A program made the translations under genes and the position numbers. A DNA stretch of 64,000 nt. It comes from Anisus vortex (lineage: Eukaryota > Mollusca > Gastropoda > Planorbidae). The stretch covers positions 6,266,087-6,330,086 of the forward strand of contig OX421505.1 in the NCBI GenBank assembly GCA_949126835.1, given 5' to 3'. The notes under the pieces were generated by a model. The model saw only the letters and a list, made by a program, of their open reading frames with translations. It had not been told where the DNA came from and searched no databases. This document shows, one piece after another, positions 56,700 through 64,000 of this stretch; position 1 is the stretch's first letter; each line of letters opens with the position of its first letter.

Positions 56700-56702
<3 letters not shown>
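56454..56702. mobile_element. MITE with CAGTGCTTTTTTGT ends (249 bp)
   Basis: Perfect 14-bp inverted ends. A CAGTG start is hAT-like, but the AT-rich flanks hide any target duplication. Confidence 0.65.
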
Positions 56703-56735
<33 letters not shown>

Positions 56736-56744
56736 AAGGTAGGC

Positions 56745-57120
56745 AACGAATAAGCTAACAGACTGGCTTGAAAGGGAGTTAACGTGGAACAATATGAAAG
56801 ACCTGTCAGCTACAACACACTATGCAACATGCTAAAAAACATCTTTAAGGAGGATTGGCTAAATCAATGGACGCAGGAAGCAACTGGAAGAAAAATTTAC
56901 AAAGAAACGAATCAGTCCAACAAACAAGACAACATAAAGTTCCTCCCCCGCAAAGTCTTCATAACATGCAATATCAACTGTTAAGACCTATGTACTGGCC
57001 ACACAACTTTCTCTATACAAATGGCAACCACTAAAATCGGACGAATTCCTCATCACTACCCTCCCATATGCCAAGGGCGTTAACCAACAAGCTTCCCTTA
57101 TCCTTGGTAACTTGTAAAGA
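56745..57120 (+). pseudogene. Non-LTR ORF2 C-terminal fragment (RNase H side)
   Basis: An open stretch of 66 aa (56784-56984) with MLKNIFKEDWLNQW, TGRKIY and DNIKFLPRK, followed out of frame by LCTGHTTF. This resembles the W-x-x-x-W...LPR...TGH region near the end of Jockey-like ORF2 proteins. Dead fragment; a worse copy lies at 28205. Confidence 0.55.
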
Positions 57121-57314
57121 GTGATGCATCTTTAGAGCAACGATAGATGCGGCGTGTATGACGTCAGTTCTTCAACGGAGCGTACTCTGGGGGCGAGATG
57201 TGGGGACACTGGGATCTAAAAGATAGTGTCCTTACTCACAATAAAGAAATGTCACTACACAGGCTGAAGGAAGAGCCCTATATCATTAGGTCAACTATCT
57301 CTAGTAAGTTAGAC

Positions 57315-57402
57315 CAGGGGTTGGCAACCTTTTGATAATAGTTTGCCAAAGAAACATTTCTAAATCATTCAGCGTGCCAACAACCTTATTGTTATCCTGC
57401 CA
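57315..57402. mobile_element. Half of a hAT-like MITE (14765 family)
   Basis: CAGGGGTTGGCAACC start, right part missing. Confidence 0.55.
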
Positions 57403-57472
57403 AATTTACCGAGCACCAATTCTAGCACTTGCCATAAATTTATTATTTTTTTCAAAAGTAGGCACGCGTAAC

Positions 57473-58388
57473 TAGAGATGGGTCGCTCACTAAGGAACTG
57501 ATCGACTGATCCGGATCTTTCAAAGGAACGAATCCGAAAGCCGATCACTGCCAAAAGACCCGGATCAGTACTGATCCGTTCCCGTTCTGCATTTCGATAT
57601 GCTGGTTTCGAATGCGAGTGATCGCTTTTTTGCGATCAATCATCAATCAATATAGGAATATATAATTACCGTGAGTTTGTTTATATAAACAATATTGCTT
57701 AATTCGTCAATTTCTTTTTAATAGCCTAAAAGTAGGCATATTACTAATCACCGTATGTAAAGGTTCTACTGAGAGCCATTTTTCAGAATAATGTCCCTTT
57801 GAAATGCTTTCACACCGTTCATTTACAATGTTGAACGTGAGATCTTATCGGGTTTTCCCTATTCACGCCCCTGTTGTTGTTTTTTTTAAGTTACACACTC
57901 TCTTTTAACAAAACACATTGTAATCATTCATTTCTCCATAGACTATAATATGCATGGACCGTTTGCTTTAGTTTTTTATGCTATTATCTTCTTTTGTTGC
58001 AATTCCCGATTCTAAATAAAGTAATTGTCATACAAGTTCCGATTTATTAAATCGCATTTTTTTAGAAAAAAAAAAGGAATTATCGCTTAAATTAAAAATA
58101 AAAGGTTTAATTATAATTAGTTTAGTAGCCTACAACTAGACAATTGAGAATAATTATTTATTATTTATATTTTTAAATGTTTTAAGTAACAAAAAAAAAG
58201 GCGTTTCAACAAGGGATCCAAGTTGTTTTTCTCTCCCCTTGATAGCCAACATGTAAAATAATGGAGGGGGGCGGGGGGGGGATTAAATTACTAAGTGATC
58301 CGTGGATTCGTTCAACGGATCCGGATCTTTTTTAGTGAGCGCTCAATTGAGCGGCGATCAGCATGGCGAACGGTTTAGCCCATCTCTA
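57473..58388. mobile_element. hAT-type element (916 bp) with nested repeats
   Basis: TAGAGATGGGTCGC...AGCCCATCTCTA with the perfect 8-bp duplication CGCGTAAC. The sister site at 29463 is empty. Subterminal GATCCGGATCT motifs appear in both ends. The interior holds a Helitron fragment (57665-57930) joined to a piece of the CATAGACTATA MITE (57938-58110). No transposase. Confidence 0.85.
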
Positions 58389-58451
58389 CGCGTAACTATT
58401 TTGAGCCCCTAATCCTACCTGGCAGCATTCCTGCTTCATAATATATATTTG

Positions 58452-58560
58452 ATTCTCAGTGTGGTTGAGAATTTCAAAAAGTAACGATGAAAATTAGTAC
58501 CAAATATAGCCATGTTGGTTTTAAATGAATAGATACGAAGTTATCATACTACTTGGGTAG
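58452..58560 (+). other. Hairpin / variable segment / hairpin, copy 11
   Basis: L hairpin 58452-58472 with loop TGTGG, variable 58481-58524 (inverted ACCAA/TTGGT inside), R hairpin 58549-58560. Confidence 0.75.
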
Positions 58561-59693
58561 TTAATGTAATGTTTAAAAGTGTACATGTAAATTCTTTAGT
58601 CATATAATATTTATATAATTTTCAATTATTTTTCATAGTTTGATCCTTCTATAGCTATTATTTGCAAGCTATGTATTATTTTATATTATAAAAAATTGAA
58701 AGAAACTTGTAAGTAATATTAAACTAAAGAAAACGGTTGTATTACCTCCCTTTTGTTAAATGTATGTTTCCTAAGCCGAATATGTTTCAATAATGATGCT
58801 AAACAAGTTATGTTTGTAATATAACTAATATTACTGATTAATTATTGTTTCTTCATACAAATCTAGGATTATGGTTTTCATTTCAATATTTAATTAGAGG
58901 TCTAAACTTAATTTAGGTTAAACAGTTGTAAATAAACATTTCCTGCTTTAATTGTTTGTCGATTTAAGGAGTTAGTTTTTGAAACATTAAAAATCATTTT
59001 AATTACAATATTATATAATCTAGTAAATAAGGCTCTTATATTTATAATCGTTAGAAAACAAATAAATTTGTTTTCAGAATTACTTATATTTATGTTCAAT
59101 CAGAGAAGATTATCATATCTCTTAAATGTAATTAGTCTGAATCAACTAATGAGCGCTCTTCTCTAATTAATCAATGTCTTCACATATTTACTCACTTCTG
59201 AGTGTCAAGTGCAAGTGACCTCTTTGTCGGCTTAAAAAATCTTTCCTTTGCGATAAAATCTGTTCAACCGGAACCAGATCCTGAAAGTAAACTGAATGCC
59301 TACCAGTTAAGAATAGCAGACGACTTTCTTAAGCAACTTTCTTCCGCATATTGACACTTTTTGATGCTTAGTATTTGATTTTTTATATTTAATTTGCTGC
59401 ATTTTAAAATCGTCAATATCCTTCCAATTGAAAAACAAAATGATCCAGATTTCAGTCGGTAGTAGTAGAATATTAAAAGCTAATCAGGATCGATGAGTTA
59501 AATGATTTTAAAATATTGCCTTTGATTAAAAACTCCACTTTGAATGCATCAGTATGTACTTATGAAAAAACTCGTCTATCCATCTATCTATATATATATA
59601 ATATTTATGTTTATATATCAGTCATATATCTGTCTATCAATCAATCTATCTATCTATCTATCTATCATTCTATCTTTATATATGCCTTTTTCA
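58561..59693 (+). repeat. Modules R, S and T, unit 11
   Basis: Clean copy of R and S, and T with a TCTA microsatellite at 59580-59680. No gene. Confidence 0.75.
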
Positions 59694-59777
59694 AAGCTAG
59701 AACAAAGGTAAAAAAGGTCCTGATTAGTGCGATGCTGTTTACTACCCTCACTGCACATACAAAAGAAGAACTGCAAA
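59694..59777 (+). pseudogene. Non-LTR RT piece, left of hAT insertion
   Basis: Encodes KARTKVKKVL and HTKEELQ, the region around the RT ADD motif, damaged. It continues at 62728 after the inserted element. Confidence 0.7.
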
Positions 59778-60249
59778 CATGGGCGCCCGCAGAAAATTTT
59801 CTAGGGGGGGGGCAAAATATTTTTAGTAATGTTTTAATGTAGTTTTAATTTACTGAGCGCATTTGTATGGTGAACGAATGGACAGAACACTGAAGTAATT
59901 GTAGTACACTGTAGTAATGAAGGGCATACTGTAGCAACACATTTTTTATTAGCACAATATATGTATATAATAGACGTAAACCATACAAAAAACCTTACTT
60001 TAAACAAACAATATTAGAACGTAAATTTAAAATAAAATGCCTTCTTAAAACAAGAACTGGAGTCGTCTGTTATCGCTACCAAACAAATCTACAATTTTGT
60101 CCATAAACTCATTTTTGTTGCTGTTCACTTTGTCTCTATGTACTCACAACATGCACAACCTTGACAGACGTTCATCTGACATTGTAGATCTAAGCCATAG
60201 GTTTTCAACCTTTTTCGGCTCATCGCACCCTTTTAAAATCTTACCGCTC

Positions 60250-60850
60250 ACCGCCCCCCAACTTAATTATAATTAAACATATATAGGCCTATAATTAATT
60301 CTAAAACAAATTTATTTGTATTATTAATTTAGAAATATAAGAGATTATTTAATAGCACATTATCATGTAATTTCTGTAATTATTAATGTTTTAAATATAA
60401 ACTCCTTAAATGGACAAAACAATTAATGCAGGAAATGTTTATTTACAACTGTTTAACGTAAATTATTTTAATCCTATTTAATTAAATCTTGTTATGAATA
60501 CCACAATGTTGAATGTATAAAAATAAATAATAATAATCAGTAAAATTTGTTATATCACAAAACAGAACTTGTTCTGCATCACTATTGAATCAAACGTAGA
60601 AACATTTGTTAATTAAAGGGAGATAATTATTTCGTTTCATTTGAGCTAATATTTCTGTATTTTTTTCTTTTATAAAAAAGAATTAATGGCTTACATTTAT
60701 AACTTTAAAATGATCAAACTGTAAAAAGTATTTGAAAATTATATAAATATTATATGACTAAAGACTTTATATGTATATTTTTAAGCATTACAATTACTAC
60801 TCAGTTTGTATGATTACTTCGTATCTATACAATTTAACGATAGCTTGAAC
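60250..60850 (-). repeat. Module R in inverted orientation
   Basis: The only minus-strand copy of R noticed. It includes ACTTCGTATC-type sequence and AATTAAAGGGAGATAATTAT. The L hairpin is absent beyond its outer end. Confidence 0.7.
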
Positions 60851-61029
60851 ATTAATATAAAGGATTCAAACAGATTAAAGAACATCTCGGTAAAACTGAG
60901 ATCAAAATATCAATCATATTAACATGTGTTAGGGCGAAAGTGAACGGTCAGCAGGGTTGACAGTCCGGTGAACCAACAATAGGACCAGCCAGCCGCACAG
61001 CATATTTACCAAGACGCGTCACACAGCCA

Positions 61030-62390
61030 TTTAACAGATGTCGTTACATTATATAAGAACAAATGGGACGGCAGCGACTGCAAAAAGACAGAGGAATAGT
61101 TGGGCATAGTTGGTAAGATCTTTGCAGGAGGCACTATCAAGGCTGCAGGTGCTGTCATCTAGAGTCTATCCAGAGTTTTAGTGCGGTTTCAGAAGCGACT
61201 TATCCACTATAGACATGATCTCCTCCATTCGAATGCTACAAGAGAGGTTCCGCGAGATGAATAAGCCATTATACATTGCTTTTGTTGATCTCACTAAAGC
61301 ATTTGATATGGTCAGCAGAAGTGGACTCCTCAAACTCCTGGCAAAAATAGGATTCCCTCCAAAATTGCTCTCTTTCATTGCCTGTTTTTTTTTTTTTAGA
61401 AAACCAGGTGCACAGTGAAGTTTAATCAGAGCCCTTTGAAGTCCGCACCGGTGTTAAACAAGACTGCTTACTTGCACCCACCTTGTTTGGAATATTCTTC
61501 TCGTGTCTACTGCACTATGCTTATGGAGACTGCAACGAGGGTGTCTACCTTCACACAAGCAGATCTGGAAAGCTCTTCAATCTAAACAGGCTCAAAGCCA
61601 AAATCTCAAGCAGTGTTTTCCTAGATGGGGAGATTAATAGTAGAATAGCTAAAACCATGGGCACTATGGCAAGATTTAACCAAAAAAAAAACGAGGCTGG
61701 ATGAGCTCACTGCTCACACGCTCCACTGAGTCACTAGTTTATCGAACATGCGTTCTGATTACCCTGCTGTACGGCTGTGAGACATGGAGCACATATTCCT
61801 GGGAGGAGAGAAAACTGAACACCTTTTACCTTAGGTGTCTCAGATTCGTTTTAGATATAAGATGGCAGGACAGGGTTTCAAACGCAGAGGTCCTACGAAG
61901 AGCAGAGTGTCAAGACATCCGTATTACTCTCAGTAACAGACGTCTCAGCTGGCTAGGTCATGTACGCCGAATGCCACAGGGTCGACTTCCACAGGACATT
62001 CTATATGGAACGTTAGCTTCGGGACAGAGACCTGCTGGACGTCCAAAACAGATTTGCAGATGTATGCAAAAGATATGAAACAACTCCAAACTGACCCAAA
62101 CAGTGGGGAGATCATGGCGCAGGATAGGCCCACCTGGAGGGCAGGAATCAAAGAAGGTTTCAGGCTTGCGGGAGAGGAGCGCGCCAGGAAAAAGACAGTG
62201 GAGAAAAATGTGATCCACTCCGCTACATTCAACTGCAGCAAGTGTGACCGTGATTGTACATCCAGGATTGGCCTCTTTAGCCAAATGAGGGCTTGCAAGG
62301 GAAATGAATCGTCTCTCGAGACGAAACATGCCGACGAATCTGCTGAACGATCGCTCCACCGTACATGTTGTTGCTGGTAATGTTAGCACA
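61030..62390 (+). pseudogene. Non-LTR RT copy inside the hAT-like element
   Basis: In several frames: YIAFVDLTKAFDMVSRSGLL, RTGVKQDCLLAPTLFGIFF, LHTSRSGKLFNLNRLKAK, then a deletion removing the ADD region, then MARFNQKK, LITLLYGCETWSTYS, YLRCLRFVLDIRWQDRVSN, LSWLGHVRRMPQGRLPQDIL, GQRPAGRPK, and a C-terminal zinc-finger-like FNCSKCDRDCTSRIGLFS. The RT core loss and frame changes make it inactive. Confidence 0.88.
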
Positions 62391-62727
62391 ACTAGTAAGA
62401 CATACGGCAAGGTAACAAGTCGATGATATTTTGGCTACTTTTGTATTCTCGCGTTTTCCGAAAATCAAACTAACTCAAGGCTTCACTATCTCAATTATCA
62501 ATGTGGTATACCTGATTAATCCGCAAAGATAATGAGATCGATATGACGATGGTAGGAGTCACAGTTGTTACAATTAATTATAAATGTTTTAATTATTTTT
62601 ATTTTTGTTCTATTTTAGTCCAAATTTTTTTTTATCTATCAATCGGGGGGGGGGGGGGGGGGGCACTTTTCCAGGGGGGGGCAAGTGCCCCCCCTTGCCC
62701 CCCCCTGCGGGCGCCCATGACTGCAAA

Positions 62728-63580
62728 GGCTGGTCAGTGCTTTGGCTGAGGATTGCCAGGAGTTTGACCTAACAATCAGTCTGAATAAAACTGAAATCAT
62801 TGGTCAGAATGTTACATCGATCCCAAACATTAACATTGGCTGCCATACCCTTCAAATCGCGAAAGAATTCAGCTACTTAGATTCGTGCATTTAAGATAAT
62901 CTGTCAATCGACAAAGAGATAAGCAATGCATATGCTGTCATGGCTATGCTATCAAAGCTTGTTTGGGAAAACTCAAAACTCACAAGGACCACCAAAATGA
63001 TGGTCTACAGGACATGCATTCTCAGTACACTACTTTATGTCAGTGAGAGCTGGTCAACCTACATGCGCCAGGAACACCAGTTAAACATTTTCCACATGAG
63101 ATGTCTGCGCCGAATACTGGAAGTCTATTGGAAGGAGATCCTGGACCGAGCGAATACCCCTAGCCTCTACTCCTGGTAACCCAACGCAGATTGCGCTAGG
63201 TCATGTCAGCCGGATGCAAGACGGCCGCATCCCTAAGGCATTTTGTATGGAGAGCTGGAAAATGGCACAAGGGTCCATGGGTGACAAATTATAAATTACA
63301 GGGACTTCCTGAAACGTGACCTCAGGTCTACAAACATCGACCTGCAAACTTGGGAGCAGTCTGCAATGGACCGTACAATATGGAGACAGGCCGTACATGC
63401 TGGTGTTTCTGCCTCTCAGGCAAAGAGAACCAACGAATCTCTGGAGAAGAGAATGAAGAGAAAAGGCGCGAAACCGCCAGATGTACAACTGCTACTGAAT
63501 ACAGATGCCTCGATTGTTCCAAGGACTACCACTCCAGAATTGGACTGTTCAGCCACCGCTTTTATTCATATTCTACAAAT
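62728..63580 (+). pseudogene. Non-LTR RT C-terminal region, right of hAT insertion
   Basis: Continues 59694-59777: EFDLTISLNKTEIIGQ, VWENSKLTRTTKMMVYRTCI, STLLYVSESWSTYMRQEHQL, HMRCLRRILEVYW, a gap, KRDLRSTNIDLQTWEQSAMD, and the C-terminal finger YRCLDCSKDYHSRIGLFSH. Stops and frame changes; same family as 54920 and 61030. Confidence 0.85.
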
Positions 63581-63589
63581 ATTATTTTA

Positions 63590-64000
63590 ATGTGTGTAAC
63601 ATATAGATCTAACATCCACTGATTTATATCATAATTTTAAAGGTCTAAGTTTATGACTACAGCTTTCGACTTCTGCTAATCCAAAATCAACTATATTTTT
63701 TTACAAAGAGTTCTTCATGTTCTAAGGATCAATGGTCCTTCGTATTCTTTTTTTAGTATAATCAATGCAAATTTGTCTTTTCTAAACTTTAACTTACTTT
63801 GCCCGGGGGCGGTGAGGGGGAAGAGAAAATGGGTAAGAAATCGGATATTTAGAACCGAAAATATGTTTTGAGAAAAAAAAGGGTATTAACATCCCTAATG
63901 TGAAGCAGAAGACTGCAGTTAATAATAACGGATTATTTAATCACTCCAAGGAATGGTTTACTCAAATAGAGTGGCCATAAACTAGTTAATATATTACACA
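63590..64000. other. Unassigned AT-rich end of window
   Basis: No ORF, repeat or element end recognised. Confidence 0.5.

Larger units (their letters stand above)
59778..62719. mobile_element. hAT-like element (2942 bp) carrying LINE and array sequence
   Basis: Perfect 15-bp inverted ends CATGGGCGCCCGCAG with the perfect 8-bp duplication ACTGCAAA (59770-59777, 62720-62727). G/C-runs lie next to both ends. No transposase. The cargo is an inverted R-module copy (60250-60850) and a non-LTR RT copy (61030-62390). Confidence 0.88.

Noticed and set aside
8576..58524. Variable segments as hypervariable coding exons
   Set aside because: Lengths differ by non-multiples of three and stops occur in the frames inspected, so a coding explanation is not supported.

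Overview
The window is animal nuclear DNA, AT-rich, from an invertebrate. I favour a mollusc, probably a gastropod, but this rests only on the flavour of the tRNA-derived SINEs, non-LTR retroelements and DNA transposons, so it is a weak inference. I found no host protein-coding gene, rRNA or true tRNA gene. All recognisable coding sequence belongs to mobile elements. Most other long ORFs are antisense shadows or translated microsatellites.

The framework is a degenerate array of one composite repeat. Its modules recur about ten times in the same order and always on the + strand: X and a SINE tail, U (ending in a non-LTR RT fragment), L (a hairpin), V (about 40 variable bases), R, S, T (a fixed TCTA/TCTG microsatellite) and W. 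The L hairpin recurs at 8544, 10809, 16886, 22813, 26088, 29531, 36637, 44691, 52409, 54497 and 58452. V differs in every copy although both flanks are conserved.

The array has been invaded by many elements whose empty sites are visible in sister copies. The main one (666-8099, minus strand) is a very young Ty3/gypsy-like LTR retrotransposon with identical 364-bp LTRs, a CCATT target duplication, a tRNA-Lys-type primer site and a polypurine tract. Its domain order is Gag, zinc knuckles, protease, integrase, then RT and RNase H. Integrase lies upstream of RT, as in the Gmr1 group. Four reading-frame breaks interrupt it.

Layout. 1-8.1 kb: array unit with THAP-like and RT remnants, split by the LTR element. 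8.1-20 kb: two array units with a Helitron (10963-12099), a hAT MITE, SINEs, long microsatellites and a 73-bp TTAA micro-element. 20.1-22.1 kb: a TGT...ACA inverted-repeat element carrying a LINE 3' end. 22-35 kb: further units with LINE fragments and MITEs. 35.6-44.6 kb: a second THAP/RT unit, two solo LTRs and a hexamer-filled hAT element. 44.6-54.6 kb: Helitron coding remnants, a folded-back transposase fragment, a TTAA MITE and an 87-bp tandem array. 54.6-64 kb: non-LTR RT copies, one split into inverted halves and another interrupted by a 2.9-kb hAT-like element that itself carries a related RT copy.
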